Below the pieces are notes generated by a model. It did no database searches, was not told the DNA's origin, and saw only the letters and a program-made list of their open reading frames with translations. From positions 868,001 to 932,000 of the forward strand of contig NZ_CP054021.1 in NCBI RefSeq assembly GCF_005862305.2: a stretch of DNA of 64,000 nucleotides. Reading direction: 5' to 3'. The stretch's first letter is position 1. Every line of letters starts with the position of its first letter. The translations under genes were made by a program, and so were the position numbers. Below, in pieces: positions 38,646 to 48,384 of this stretch. Source of the DNA: Rhizobium indicum. GTDB taxonomy: Bacteria > Pseudomonadota > Alphaproteobacteria > Rhizobiales > Rhizobiaceae.

Positions 38646-39545
38646 TCAGGCAAGTTTCCGCTCCCGGCGCATCTCGTTTCGCATGATGAACAGCGAAGCA
38701 GACAGGATGAGAGCCGCTCCCAGCCAGAGGTAACCCGCCGGCGCATAGCCGAAGAACAGCCAACCGGCCAGCACGTTCAACGGCAGCTTCAGATCGTCGA
38801 ACGGCTGGACGTAGGCGGCATCCGCTGCGGCATAGGCAAGCGTCAGGAAATACTGCGCTACGGCAGTCAGCAGCCCCGCCAGCAGGAACAGAGCAAGGGT
38901 TGCGCCCGTCGGCACTGCAAAGCCTGCCGCAAGCGCCAGCCCGCCGTTTATCGGCGTCAGCAGAACGAGCAGCCAGACGGTGATCGTCTCCGGCCGTTCG
39001 ATGCCTGTCAGGCTCTTGGTGATCAGCGACGAGGCGCCCCACAGCAGCGCCGAAAGCACAGGCAAGAGAGCCGCCCAGCCAAAACCATCAGACCATGGCT
39101 GCAGAATGATCATCGCTCCGGTGAAGCCCGCCGCCGTCGCTGTCCAGCGGGCCGGGCCGACGCGCTCACCCAGAAAAAGCCGGGCGCCCAGAATGATGAA
39201 GAAGGGCGAGGTCATCACCAGTGCGATCGCCTGCCAGATCGGCACCGCGGCAAGGCCGGCGACCCAAGCCTCGACGCCGAGCGCGGCAAGCACGACGCGC
39301 GCAAGGTGACGCCAGGGATAGCGCGTGCGCATCGCCGCAAGGCCGAGCCTCTTCAGGAACGGCAGCGAAAACAGGAAGGCGAAGCCATATTGCCAGAAGG
39401 CTGCCGACGCCGAGGGAAAGGCAAGCTTCATCGTCAGCCATTGGGTGACGACGTTGAGAAGCGAAAAGGCAATGCCGGCAAGGACCATCCAGAGTGCCCC
39501 GACAACGGCGCGGGATGGCTCGACGGCAACGGAAGTCTGATTCAT
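38646..39545 (-). CDS. ribN: Riboflavin transporter RibN (EamA/DMT family)
   Basis: Inner-membrane importer of riboflavin, about 299 residues with ten predicted helices in two EamA repeats (starting near VVGALWMVLAGIAFSLLN and FGWAALLPVLSALLWGASSLI). RibN was first described in Rhizobium leguminosarum as an FMN-riboswitch-controlled EamA protein. The FMN riboswitch found directly upstream makes the assignment strong. The start is taken as MNQTSVAVE; an ATG three codons upstream is equally open. The basic C-terminus MRRERKLA fits a cytoplasmic end. Confidence 0.88.
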   Translation of the reverse strand: MNQTSVAVEPSRAVVGALWMVLAGIAFSLLNVVTQWLTMKLAFPSASAAFWQYGFAFLFSLPFLKRLGLAAMRTRYPWRHLARVVLAALGVEAWVAGLAAVPIWQAIALVMTSPFFIILGARLFLGERVGPARWTATAAGFTGAMIILQPWSDGFGWAALLPVLSALLWGASSLITKSLTGIERPETITVWLLVLLTPINGGLALAAGFAVPTGATLALFLLAGLLTAVAQYFLTLAYAAADAAYVQPFDDLKLPLNVLAGWLFFGYAPAGYLWLGAALILSASLFIMRNEMRRERKLA

Positions 39546-39640
39546 GTCTTTCATCCATAAAAGGGACCAACATAAATCAGGACGCATGAACCCCGACAGG
39601 CGACACAGGGCAACCCCTGCCCTTCGCACGGCCGACGCTC

Positions 39641-39790
39641 ATTCTCTTCCATCCGGACTTTAACCGTCGGCTCCGGAATCGCACCGGATCCGCTGACCCT
39701 TCCCCCGCTTGGACACGAGAGAAGGCGCTCGCGGGCTCAGGCCGAAACCCTTACCGTCGGTGGGGAGTTTCACCCCGCCCTGAGAACAGA
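39641..39790 (-). promoter_or_regulatory. FMN riboswitch (RFN element)
   Basis: On the minus strand all conserved blocks appear in order: TTCTCAGGGCGGGGTGAAA, CTCCCCACCGACGGTAAG, the GAGCCCGCGAGCGCC arm, GGTCAGCGGATCCGGTG, ATTCCGGAGCCGACGG and AGTCCGGATGGAAGAGAA. About 95 bases remain to the ribN start, with a small stem (AGGGCA/TGCCCT) that could act as the expression platform. FMN binding is expected to turn ribN down. Confidence 0.96.
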
Positions 39791-39830
39791 AACGTCGTAG
39801 ATTAAAGCCCGGGCGACAGCAAGGCCCGCC

Positions 39831-39863
39831 AAAGCAAAAGGGGTCCGGCAAAGCCGAACCCCT
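39831..39863 (-). terminator. Intrinsic terminator after hupB
   Basis: Minus strand: AGGGGTTCGGC, loop TTT, GCCGGACCCC, then TTTTGCTTT. It separates hupB from the FMN riboswitch. Confidence 0.8.
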
Positions 39864-39914
39864 CTTAAATCCTGCACAACCGGTCTCGTTTCCGGCTGGT
39901 GGGATAATCTCAGA

Positions 39915-40190
39915 TCAGCCGTTGACGGCGTCCTTCAGGCCCTTGCCGGGCGTGAATTTCGGCACGTTGCGAGCCGGAATGTCGACTTCAGCGCCCGTCG
40001 ACGGGTTACGGCCCTTCGATGCGGCACGATGAGAAACGGTGAAGCTGCCGAAACCCGCGAGGCGAATGTCGCCCTTGTTCTTGAGTTCAGCCTGGACAAC
40101 GTCGAAAACCGCGTCAACAGCGGAAGCCGCGTCAGACTTCGTCAGTCCTGCCTTTTCGGCTACTGCGGACACGAGTTCATTCTTGTTCAT
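39915..40190 (-). CDS. hupB: DNA-binding protein HU
   Basis: Nucleoid protein of 91 residues. It has the family start MNKNELVSAVAEKAGL, the GFGSFTV turn and the DNA-contacting arm RAASKGRNPSTGAEVDIPARNVPKF, and ends GKGLKDAVNG. It lies downstream of lon in the usual proteobacterial order, with an independent terminator on each side. Confidence 0.97.
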   Translation of the reverse strand: MNKNELVSAVAEKAGLTKSDAASAVDAVFDVVQAELKNKGDIRLAGFGSFTVSHRAASKGRNPSTGAEVDIPARNVPKFTPGKGLKDAVNG

Positions 40191-40323
40191 GTTTCCACCC
40201 CTTTCTAAATGGTATGAAACGACTCAAAAGTAAGCTAGGCGCAGAATAGGTTTCATCAGGCCCGCCGAAAACCCAAAAGCCCTGCAAATCAAGGAAAAGC
40301 AAGCGTCTACATGACGTTTTCAC

Positions 40324-40355
40324 AAAAAAGGCTGGCGTTTCCGCCAGCCTTTTTC
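40324..40355 (-). terminator. Intrinsic terminator after lon
   Basis: GGCTGGCG/CGCCAGCC stem with a 4-base loop, flanked by A and T runs on both sides, so it could work in either direction. It lies in the lon-hupB gap. Confidence 0.88.
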
Positions 40356-40396
40356 CGTGTTTTGGGCCAATTGGGCATAAATGTGGCAAAGGCCAC

Positions 40397-42814
40397 TCAA
40401 TGCGCTATGGTTGCGCCTGTCTCATCGAGGCCTTCGACCGATGCGATGACCGGCGTTTCCACCGTGCCATCCCATTCGATCGGCTCCGGCCGCCGGATCA
40501 GCGCATGCTTGATCACCTCGCCCATGCGGGATACCGGGATGATCTCCATGTTGTTCTTCACGTTGTCAGGAATCTCCGCCAGGTCCTTGGCGTTTTCCTC
40601 CGGAATCAGCACCTTCTTGATGCCGCCGCGAAGCGCTGCGAGCAGCTTTTCCTTGAGACCACCGATCGGCAGCACACGGCCACGAAGGGTGATTTCGCCG
40701 GTCATGGCCACATGCCTGTCCACTGGAATGCCGGTCATGATCGAGACGATCGCGGTTGCCATGGCGACGCCTGCCGAGGGGCCATCCTTCGGCGTCGCGC
40801 CTTCCGGCACGTGCACGTGGATATCGCTCTTGTCGAAGCGCGGCGGCTCGATGCCGAAATCGACAGCGCGCGAGCGGACATAGGAGGCCGCTGCCGAGAT
40901 CGATTCCTTCATGACTTCCTTCAGATTGCCGGTGACGGTCATGCGGCCCTTGCCCGGCATCATCACGCCTTCGATGGTCAGCAGTTCGCCACCGACTTCC
41001 GTCCAGGCAAGACCGGTCACGACGCCGACCTGATCCTCGCCCTCTGCTTCGCCATGGCGGAAGCGCGGGACGCCCAGATAGTCGGAGATGTTGGCAGCCG
41101 TCACGTGAACGGCCTTCGTCTTGCCCTTGATGATCTCGGTGACCGCCTTGCGGGCGAGTTTCATCAGCTCGCGCTCGAAGTTGCGGACGCCGGCTTCGCG
41201 GGTATACTGCTGGCTGATCGACATCAGGGCGTCGTCGCTGACCGAGAATTCTTCCGGCTGCAACGCATGTTCCTTGATGGCCTTCGGCAGCAGGTGCCGC
41301 TTGGCGATTTCGCGCTTTTCATCCTCGGTGTAGCCGGCGATACGGATAATCTCCATGCGATCCATCAGAGGCGCTGGAATATTCAGCGTATTTGCCGTCG
41401 TGATGAACATCACATCCGACAGGTCGTATTCGACTTCCAGATAGTGGTCCATAAAGGTCATGTTCTGGGCCGGATCGAGCACTTCGAGCAGGGCCGAGGA
41501 CGGATCACCGCGATAGTCCTGGCCGAGTTTGTCGATCTCGTCGAGCAGGAAGAGCGGGTTGGACTTCTTCGCCTTCTTCATCGACTGGATGACCTTGCCG
41601 GGCATCGAGCCAATATAGGTGCGGCGGTGACCGCGGATTTCGGCTTCGTCGCGAACGCCGCCAAGCGCCATGCGGACATACTCACGGCCGGTCGCCTTGG
41701 CGATCGACTGGGCGAGCGAGGTCTTGCCGACGCCCGGAGGACCGACGAGGCAGAGGATCGGGCCCTTGATCTTGGTGGCACGGGCCTGCACGGCCAGATA
41801 TTCGACGATGCGCTCCTTGACCTTGTCGAGACCGAAGTGATCGGCTTCGAGGATCTTCTCGGCATTGTTGAGATCGGCCTTGATCTTCGACTTCTTGCCC
41901 CAGGGAATGCCGAGCAGCCAGTCCAGATAATTGCGCACGACGGTGGCTTCCGCCGACATCGGGCTCATCTGGCGCAGCTTCTTCAGTTCCGCATCGGCCT
42001 TTTCACGGGCTTCCTTGGACAGCTTGGTCTTGGAGATGCGCTCTTCCAGTTCGCTCATCTCGTCGCGGCCTTCCTCGCCGTCGCCGAGTTCCTTCTGGAT
42101 CGCCTTCATCTGTTCATTGAGGTAGTATTCGCGCTGGGTCTTCTCCATCTGGCGCTTGACGCGCGAGCGGATGCGCTTTTCGACCTGCAGGACCGAGATC
42201 TCGCCTTCCATGAAGCCGAGGGCCTTTTCGAGGCGCTGTTTGACGCTGGTGGTCTCCAGCATCTCCTGCTTCTCGGTGATCTTGATCGACAGATGCGAGG
42301 CGACCGTATCGGCGAGCTTGGAATAGTCGTCGATCTGGCTTGCGGCGCCGACCACTTCGGGCGAAATCTTCTTGTTGAGCTTCACGTAGCTCTCGAATTC
42401 GGAGACGACCGAACGCGACAGGGCTTCCAGTTCGACCGGATCGTCATGCGGCTCCTCGAGCACATGGCCGAGCGCCTCGTAAAAATCCTCGCGGCTGGTA
42501 TAAGTGTCGATCTCGGCGCGGGCGCGGCCTTCGACCAGAACCTTCACGGTGCCGTCGGGCAGCTTCAGGAGCTGCAGCACGTTCGCCACGGTGCCTACAT
42601 TGTGGATCGCGGAAGGATCCGGATCGTCGTCGCTGGCGTTGATCTGCGTCACCAGCATGATCTGCTTGTCGGAACCCATGACCTCTTCGAGCGCACGGAT
42701 CGACTTTTCCCGTCCGACGAACAGCGGCACGATCATATGCGGGAAAACCACGATGTCGCGCAGGGGCAGAACAGGGTAGGCAGTGCTGCTCGCTACAGAC
42801 GTTTTCTTCGTCAT
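40397..42814 (-). CDS. lon: ATP-dependent protease Lon
   Basis: Homohexameric AAA+ serine protease (805 residues) that degrades misfolded and regulatory proteins. The N-terminal LON substrate domain (YPVLPLRDIVVFPHMIVPLFVGRE in parts) leads to the AAA module with Walker A GPPGVGKTS and Walker B FLLDEIDKLG. The protease domain carries the catalytic Ser in PKDGPSAGVAMAT and the Lys in GGLKEKLLAA. A heat-shock-like promoter candidate is described upstream. Confidence 0.98.
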   Translation of the reverse strand: MTKKTSVASSTAYPVLPLRDIVVFPHMIVPLFVGREKSIRALEEVMGSDKQIMLVTQINASDDDPDPSAIHNVGTVANVLQLLKLPDGTVKVLVEGRARAEIDTYTSREDFYEALGHVLEEPHDDPVELEALSRSVVSEFESYVKLNKKISPEVVGAASQIDDYSKLADTVASHLSIKITEKQEMLETTSVKQRLEKALGFMEGEISVLQVEKRIRSRVKRQMEKTQREYYLNEQMKAIQKELGDGEEGRDEMSELEERISKTKLSKEAREKADAELKKLRQMSPMSAEATVVRNYLDWLLGIPWGKKSKIKADLNNAEKILEADHFGLDKVKERIVEYLAVQARATKIKGPILCLVGPPGVGKTSLAQSIAKATGREYVRMALGGVRDEAEIRGHRRTYIGSMPGKVIQSMKKAKKSNPLFLLDEIDKLGQDYRGDPSSALLEVLDPAQNMTFMDHYLEVEYDLSDVMFITTANTLNIPAPLMDRMEIIRIAGYTEDEKREIAKRHLLPKAIKEHALQPEEFSVSDDALMSISQQYTREAGVRNFERELMKLARKAVTEIIKGKTKAVHVTAANISDYLGVPRFRHGEAEGEDQVGVVTGLAWTEVGGELLTIEGVMMPGKGRMTVTGNLKEVMKESISAAASYVRSRAVDFGIEPPRFDKSDIHVHVPEGATPKDGPSAGVAMATAIVSIMTGIPVDRHVAMTGEITLRGRVLPIGGLKEKLLAALRGGIKKVLIPEENAKDLAEIPDNVKNNMEIIPVSRMGEVIKHALIRRPEPIEWDGTVETPVIASVEGLDETGATIAH

Positions 42815-42896
42815 TTTATGTCCTTTCCATCGTCCCGTTGCCGGGCTCTCTGCACGGCCGCTTGGGACCGGCCGGCAATCTCACTTGTTGCTACAA

Positions 42897-42923
42897 GTGG
42901 AGGTTCTGACTACGCTTTTCAAG
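42897..42923 (-). promoter_or_regulatory. Possible RpoH (heat-shock) promoter of lon
   Basis: Minus strand: CTTGAA, 15 bases, CTCCACTT, similar to the sigma-32 pattern CTTGAA-N13-15-CCCCATNT, about 85 bases before the lon ATG. The remaining 290 bases up to the clpX terminator hold no supportable gene; a PHO-box-like pair lies at 42951-42968. Confidence 0.4.
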
Positions 42924-43161
42924 CCACGCTAACGCCCGCGTCCCTCGGATGTGACAGCTTTATTACAACGGAACGCCAACACTATGAAGCGCGTGGCTGG
43001 ACCGGCGCTTACCACTTCCGACCCGGCTAAAATGCAAACGCCAGCAAGAGGCTTACGGATCATTGCATCATTGCCAAGCACTACCCCTTGCGCAACATCG
43101 GCAAAGGCAATTTCGGTTCCCACCGGCAAATACTAACAGCGCTTCGCATGGTTTTTCAAAT

Positions 43162-43190
43162 AGAAAGGGGCCTGCCTATGGCAAGCCCCC
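43162..43190 (-). terminator. Intrinsic terminator after clpX
   Basis: Minus strand: GGGGCTTGCC, loop ATA, GGCAGGCCCC (one G-U pair), then TTTCTATTT. Confidence 0.8.
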
Positions 43191-43215
43191 AAAATAATCA
43201 CACGAAAGCCTAAGC

Positions 43216-44493
43216 TCACGCCGAAGCGTTGGCCTTTTCTTCCTGGCGATCGGCATAGATGTAAAGCGGACGGGCCGAACCGCGCACCACTTCCTCGGAG
43301 ATAACGACCTCGCGAACGCCTTCCAGCGTCGGCAGTTCGAACATCGTGTCGAGCAGGATCTTCTCCATGATCGAGCGAAGGCCGCGGGCGCCGGTCTTGC
43401 GCACGATCGCCTTGCGGGCGATTTCGCGAAGAGCGTCCTCGTGGAAATTCAGTTCCACATCCTCCATCTCGAACAGGCGCTGATACTGCTTGATCAGCGC
43501 ATTCTTCGGCTCGGACAGGATCTGGATCAGCGCGTCCTCATCGAGGTCCTCGAGCGTCGCCAGAACCGGCAGACGGCCGATGAACTCGGGGATGAGGCCG
43601 AACTTGACCAGGTCTTCCGGCTCCAGTTCGCGCAGGACCTCGCCGACGCGGCGGTCATCCTGCGACTTGACGCTAGCGCCAAAGCCGATCGAGGTCTTCT
43701 CGCCACGGGCAGAGATGATCTTGTCGAGGCCGGCAAAAGCGCCGCCGCAGATGAACAGGATGTTCGTGGTGTCGACCTGCAGGAATTCCTGCTGCGGGTG
43801 CTTGCGGCCGCCCTGCGGCGGAACGGAAGCGACCGTGCCTTCCATGATCTTCAGCAGCGCCTGCTGCACGCCCTCGCCCGAGACGTCGCGGGTGATCGAC
43901 GGGTTGTCGGACTTGCGCGAAATCTTGTCGACTTCGTCGATGTAGACGATGCCGCGTTGCGCACGCTCGACATTGTAGTCGGCCGACTGCAGCAGCTTCA
44001 GGATGATGTTTTCGACATCCTCGCCGACATAACCGGCCTCGGTCAGCGTCGTCGCATCGGCCATGGTGAAGGGAACGTCGATGATGCGGGCGAGCGTCTG
44101 GGCAAGATAGGTCTTGCCGCAGCCGGTCGGGCCGACGAGCATGATGTTCGACTTCGCCAGCTCGACTTCGCCGTTCTTGGAGGCGTGCGCCAGGCGCTTG
44201 TAGTGGTTGTGAACGGCAACCGACAGGATCTTCTTCGCCTGCCGCTGGCCGATGACGTATTCGTCGAGGACCTTGATGATGTCCTGGGGCGTCGGAACGC
44301 CGTCGCGGGACTTGACCATCGAGGACTTGTTCTCCTCGCGGATGATGTCCATGCACAATTCGACGCATTCATCGCAGATGAAGACGGTCGGTCCGGCAAT
44401 CAGTTTCCGGACTTCGTGCTGGCTCTTTCCGCAGAACGAACAATACAGAGTGTTCTTGGAGTCGCCGCCGTTGCTGCCGCTGACCTTGCTCAT
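43216..44493 (-). CDS. clpX: ATP-dependent Clp protease ATP-binding subunit ClpX
   Basis: Unfoldase (425 residues) that feeds substrates to ClpP. The N-terminal zinc-binding domain has CSFCGK and [10 protein letters not shown]. Walker A is [12 protein letters not shown], Walker [11 protein letters not shown]. The ClpP-docking loop (IGF type) is seen in [10 protein letters not shown]. It sits 303 bases after clpP, so the two are probably transcribed together in part or separately. Confidence 0.98.
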   Translation of the reverse strand: MSKVSGSNGGDSKNTLYCSFCGKSQHEVRKLIAGPTVFICDECVELCMDIIREENKSSMVKSRDGVPTPQDIIKVLDEYVIGQRQAKKILSVAVHNHYKRLAHASKNGEVELAKSNIMLVGPTGCGKTYLAQTLARIIDVPFTMADATTLTEAGYVGEDVENIILKLLQSADYNVERAQRGIVYIDEVDKISRKSDNPSITRDVSGEGVQQALLKIMEGTVASVPPQGGRKHPQQEFLQVDTTNILFICGGAFAGLDKIISARGEKTSIGFGASVKSQDDRRVGEVLRELEPEDLVKFGLIPEFIGRLPVLATLEDLDEDALIQILSEPKNALIKQYQRLFEMEDVELNFHEDALREIARKAIVRKTGARGLRSIMEKILLDTMFELPTLEGVREVVISEEVVRGSARPLYIYADRQEEKANASA

Positions 44494-44796
44494 ATCACTT
44501 TCCTTCCAGCACGCCGCATTTCAAGGCGAAATCGCGGTCCACTCTATCAGCTCCTGGCGGCACTCCGTTTCCGGAGCCTTTGCCGAGAAGGGCTTCAGGG
44601 GCTACGAACCGGGCCCAACCAATTATGTCCTGGCCCCGGCGGCAACGAATTCCCCTTCGAATGCCGAATGCTATGTCACAAAAATTCAACATAGCATTAA
44701 TAGTTACTATTAGCGTCTTCGTCGCCGGATGAAAGCCCTTGTTCAATCACAAATGGGATAGAACTGTGGCGAGGAAAACACCATCCCTATTAATTA
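44494..44796. other. clpP-clpX spacer
   Basis: 303 bases without a convincing gene. A moderately AT-rich stretch (44690-44790) lies just after clpP. No clear intrinsic terminator was found behind clpP, so read-through into clpX is plausible. Confidence 0.5.
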
Positions 44797-45426
44797 CTAG
44801 GCCTGTTCGCCTTCCATTTCGAGGCGCGACGTCAGAACCTTGTCGATCACGCCCCAGCTCTGGGCTTCGTCCGCATCCATGAAATGGTCACGATCGAGCG
44901 TCTTTTCAACTTCCTCGTAGGTGCGGCCGGTGTGCTTGACGTAGACCTCGTTCAGGCGGCGCTTCATCTTGAGGATGTCGCGGGCGTGGCGCTCGATGTC
45001 CGAAGCCTGGCCCTGGAAGCCGCCCGAGGGCTGGTGCACCATGATGCGGGAATTCGGCGTGGCAAAGCGCATGTCCTTGTGGCCGGCCGCGAGAAGTAGC
45101 GAGCCCATGGATGCGGCCTGGCCGATGCAGAGCGTCGAAACCGCGGGCTTGATGAACTGCATCGTATCGTAGATCGCCATGCCGGCGGTGACGACGCCAC
45201 CGGGCGAATTGATGTAGAGGGCGATTTCCTTTTTCGGGTTTTCGGCCTCGAGGAAGAGCAGCTGGGCGCAGACGAGCGTCGCCATGTGGTCCTCGACAGC
45301 ACCTGTCAGGAAGATGATGCGTTCCTTCAACAGGCGGGAATAGATGTCGTAGGAGCGTTCACCGCGGTTGGTCTGTTCCACGACCATCGGAACGAGGGCC
45401 ATTGCGGTATCGACTGGGTTTCTCAT
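44797..45426 (-). CDS. clpP: ATP-dependent Clp protease proteolytic subunit
   Basis: Serine protease (209 residues) forming the tetradecameric chamber for ClpX and ClpA. Catalytic Ser is in [14 protein letters not shown], His in [10 protein letters not shown], and Asp in the ERDHFM-like [11 protein letters not shown] segment. The N-terminus [23 protein letters not shown] is typical of the main rhizobial ClpP. Confidence 0.97.
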   Translation of the reverse strand: MRNPVDTAMALVPMVVEQTNRGERSYDIYSRLLKERIIFLTGAVEDHMATLVCAQLLFLEAENPKKEIALYINSPGGVVTAGMAIYDTMQFIKPAVSTLCIGQAASMGSLLLAAGHKDMRFATPNSRIMVHQPSGGFQGQASDIERHARDILKMKRRLNEVYVKHTGRTYEEVEKTLDRDHFMDADEAQSWGVIDKVLTSRLEMEGEQA

Positions 45427-45489
45427 GTGCGTCCTTTGTCAACGTCTCGCCGGCCGGCGCCGGGAATCAAAGAAAAATGTCTTACCCCT

Positions 45490-45519
45490 ACATAGAGTGT
45501 CCCGGCCCTCCTCTTCAAG
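45490..45519 (-). promoter_or_regulatory. Probable sigma-70 promoter of clpP
   Basis: Minus strand: CTTGAA, 18 bases, CTATGT, close to the rhizobial consensus CTTGAC-N17-CTATAT and about 64 bases before the ATG. The rest of the 376-base divergent gap to the diguanylate cyclase gene shows no other supportable feature. Confidence 0.45.
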
Positions 45520-45802
45520 ACACGCATGAGGATAACGTTAAGAAGGCGGGGCAAGGCGGCTCCTGGTAGCCTCTTTCCCCCAAACGCCTGTTAACGGCGA
45601 GCCCTTGGTACGGTCTCCCCCGGCTTTTCTCCATGACAGGATGAAGGAAGGCTTACTCTATTCGACTGTGCTCATACACGTTTACCCAACGGAAAGCCTA
45701 CCGGCAGATATCCGCCTAAAACAATGCCGCGGCGCAGCAACATTAAGGAAGTGGCGAGCTTCCTCGGCAAGGATGTGAACGGACAGACAAGGGGTTGCTG
45801 CC

Positions 45803-47056
45803 GTGTTCAATTTCGCTACAGGTCTCGCCATCTGGTGTTCCGAGGCCATGACGCTCGCTTTGGTGCTGTTCGTCGCCTGGCGCCACAACGTCAGGAACGA
45901 GGCCTATCTCTATTGGGGCCTGGGCTTCCTGCTGACCGGCATCGGCTTTGCGATGGTCGCGCTACGCGGCGAAATCCCCAGCGTGCTTTCAGTAGAGACG
46001 GGCAATGCCATCGCCCTGCTCGGCCAGAGCGCCTGGGTGGCGGGTTTTCTGGCACTCGACCGCAAGCGGATCGAATGGTGGGCACTGCTGCCGCCGGCAA
46101 TCTGGCTCGCCGGTGTCTTCCTGCCCTGGGTCAACAGCGATTATTCCAACCGGGTGGTGCTCTACAACCTTGCTTCGGCGACGGGTGCGACGGCACTTGC
46201 CATGGCGGTCGCCGCCGGCGACATGCGCCGTGAGCGTACCCGCATCAAGCTGATGGGTGTGTTCATCCTCCAGGGCTGCCTGTGCTTCGGCTCGGCGCTG
46301 ACGATGGCATTGACGATGCCAAGCGATATCGAGGCGACCAATCTCGGCGGTGCCTCCGCCATGGCCAGCGCCTTCCTGCTGACCATCGCCTTTGCGTTCA
46401 CCTGCCGTCTGATCATGGAGCGCTCTGAACGGCACCTGCGTGCCCTCACCCTGACTGATTCGCTGACCGGCGTGCTCAACCGCCGCGGCCTGCTCGGCTA
46501 TTTCGACGGCATCCAGGAACGGGCTCATAACGAGCAGCGCCAGGTCGCGGTGATCCTTTTCGATCTTGACCATTTCAAGCGCGTCAACGACCGTTTCGGC
46601 CACCAGTCCGGCGATGCCGTGCTGACCGCCTTCGCGCGCATGGCCCGCCAGTATATTCCGAACAACATCTTCGGCCGCATGGGCGGCGAGGAATTCGCCG
46701 CCTTCGCCGCCGTCGCCGACCAGACGGAAGCCGAGGCGATCGCCGAAGCGATCCGCACCGAATTCTGCCGTCTTCCCGTCAGCACCGGCGAAGCGATCGT
46801 TCCGGTCACCGTCAGCATCGGCATCGCGCTCGCCTCCTCGATCGAAGCCAATATCGACAAGCTGATCTCGGCCGCCGACCGGGCGCTCTATGCGGCGAAG
46901 GCCGCCGGCCGCAACTGCACGGTCACCTTCGGCGAAGCGGAGGCCGCAGCCCCTGCACCGGCCACGCCGAGCGGCAATGCCGGCGAACTCGTGCCGACGG
47001 TCGACGACCAGGTCGACGCGCTGCGACGCATGGGTACGCTGTCACGAGCCGGGTAG
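45803..47056 (+). CDS. Membrane diguanylate cyclase (GGDEF)
   Basis: A 417-residue protein. Residues 1-200 form about six or seven hydrophobic helices with no recognised sensor family. The GGDEF domain begins near LTDSLTGVLNRRG (about 217) and has the substrate-binding FDLDHFKRVNDRFGH and the active site GGEEF at 294-298. No RxxD inhibitory site stands five residues before it, so product inhibition at that site is not expected. It should make cyclic di-GMP in response to a membrane signal. The start is GTG with AAGGGG eight bases upstream. Confidence 0.9.
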   Translation: MFNFATGLAIWCSEAMTLALVLFVAWRHNVRNEAYLYWGLGFLLTGIGFAMVALRGEIPSVLSVETGNAIALLGQSAWVAGFLALDRKRIEWWALLPPAIWLAGVFLPWVNSDYSNRVVLYNLASATGATALAMAVAAGDMRRERTRIKLMGVFILQGCLCFGSALTMALTMPSDIEATNLGGASAMASAFLLTIAFAFTCRLIMERSERHLRALTLTDSLTGVLNRRGLLGYFDGIQERAHNEQRQVAVILFDLDHFKRVNDRFGHQSGDAVLTAFARMARQYIPNNIFGRMGGEEFAAFAAVADQTEAEAIAEAIRTEFCRLPVSTGEAIVPVTVSIGIALASSIEANIDKLISAADRALYAAKAAGRNCTVTFGEAEAAAPAPATPSGNAGELVPTVDDQVDALRRMGTLSRAG

Positions 47057-47115
47057 TCCGGGATCGCTTGCCCCGCATCTTCCCGAGGCCCGGCAAATCC
47101 GCTAAGCCTCGGGGC

Positions 47116-48360
47116 ATGATGATCCCATCTTTTCTCTCGATCGACCGCGCCAACCGTCATGTCTCGCTGGACGGCCGCAACCCGGCCTTCTACGGCGACC
47201 CGAATGCCGTCTATGCCGCACTTCATGCCCATTGCCCGACCTTCTACTGGAGCGAGCAGAAGCAGTGGTTCTTTACGGGTTACGACCATGTGAACGGCCT
47301 GCTCCGCGACCGCCGCTTCGGCCGGCAGATCCTGCATATCGCCAGCCGTGAGGAGCTCGGCCTTGCCGAGCCGATGCCGCATCTTGCCAGTTTCGATCTC
47401 TCGGAACGTTATTCCCTGCTCGAACTCGAACCGCCGGAGCACACGCGGCTGCGCACGCTCGTCAACCGCGCCTTCGTTTCCCGCCATGTCGAGAAGATGA
47501 AACCTGAGCTTGCCGAACTCGCCAACCGGCTGATCGACGGCTTCGCGGAGAAGCGCGAGATCGAGCTGCTCTCGGCCTTTGCCGACATCATCCCGGTGAC
47601 GATGATCGCCCGGATGATCGGCATTCCCGAAGAGATGGGGCCACAACTGCTCGCCTGGTCGCACGCCTATGTCCGCATGTACATGTTCGGCCGTACGCGC
47701 GAGCAGGAGGAAGAGGCCGAACGGGCGGCGAAGGAATTTTCCGACTACGTCAAGACGGTGATCGCCGAACGCCGTGCGACCCCACGCGACGACCTGCTCA
47801 CCCACATGATCCATACCGAACACAAGGGCCAGTATCTGACCGAAGAGGAGCTGGTTTCGACGACGATCGTGCTGCTCAATGCCGGGCATGAGGCGACCGT
47901 GCACCAGATCGGCAACTCCGTGCGCACCATTCTCGACAGCGGCTGCGATCCGGCGGACCTCTTCCGGGACGAAGCGACGACGGAGCGCACCGTCGAGGAA
48001 ACCCTGCGCATCTGCGCGCCTGTCCACATCTTCCAGCGCTGGGCCCTGGAGCCTGCCGAAGTAGACGGCGTCTCCTTCAAGCGCGGCGACAAGGTCAGTC
48101 TCATCCTCGCCGCCGCCAATCTCGATCCGGCGAAATTCGCCGATCCCCTCACCTTCAAGCCCGACCGCAACGAGGCGGCGAACCTCTCCTTCGGCGCCGG
48201 CATCCATTTCTGCATCGGCGCGCCACTGGCGCGGCTGGAGCTCAACGTCGTGCTGCCGATCCTGTTCGAGCGGCTGGCCGGCCTCAAGCTGGCAAAGACA
48301 CCCGTGGTCAAGGATGTCTACCATTTCCACGGGCTGGACCGGCTGGATTTGCAGTGGTGA
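47116..48360 (+). CDS. Cytochrome P450
   Basis: Soluble bacterial P450 of about 414 residues. The oxygen-binding I-helix is LLNAGHEATVHQIGN, the ExxR motif is EETLRICAP, and the heme-binding loop is LSFGAGIHFCIGAPLARLE with the axial Cys. Substrate unknown; it resembles the CYP class that needs a ferredoxin, and no partner gene is adjacent. Two ATGs lie in tandem at the start; an in-frame open stretch upstream is not protein-like. It is convergent with pstB. Confidence 0.93.
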   Translation: MMIPSFLSIDRANRHVSLDGRNPAFYGDPNAVYAALHAHCPTFYWSEQKQWFFTGYDHVNGLLRDRRFGRQILHIASREELGLAEPMPHLASFDLSERYSLLELEPPEHTRLRTLVNRAFVSRHVEKMKPELAELANRLIDGFAEKREIELLSAFADIIPVTMIARMIGIPEEMGPQLLAWSHAYVRMYMFGRTREQEEEAERAAKEFSDYVKTVIAERRATPRDDLLTHMIHTEHKGQYLTEEELVSTTIVLLNAGHEATVHQIGNSVRTILDSGCDPADLFRDEATTERTVEETLRICAPVHIFQRWALEPAEVDGVSFKRGDKVSLILAAANLDPAKFADPLTFKPDRNEAANLSFGAGIHFCIGAPLARLELNVVLPILFERLAGLKLAKTPVVKDVYHFHGLDRLDLQW

Positions 48361-48384
48361 TCCATTCCTCTCCGGCGTCGCAGA

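Noticed and set aside
40400..43030. Long open frame opposite lon
   Set aside because: Antisense shadow of lon with biased composition and no recognisable domain.
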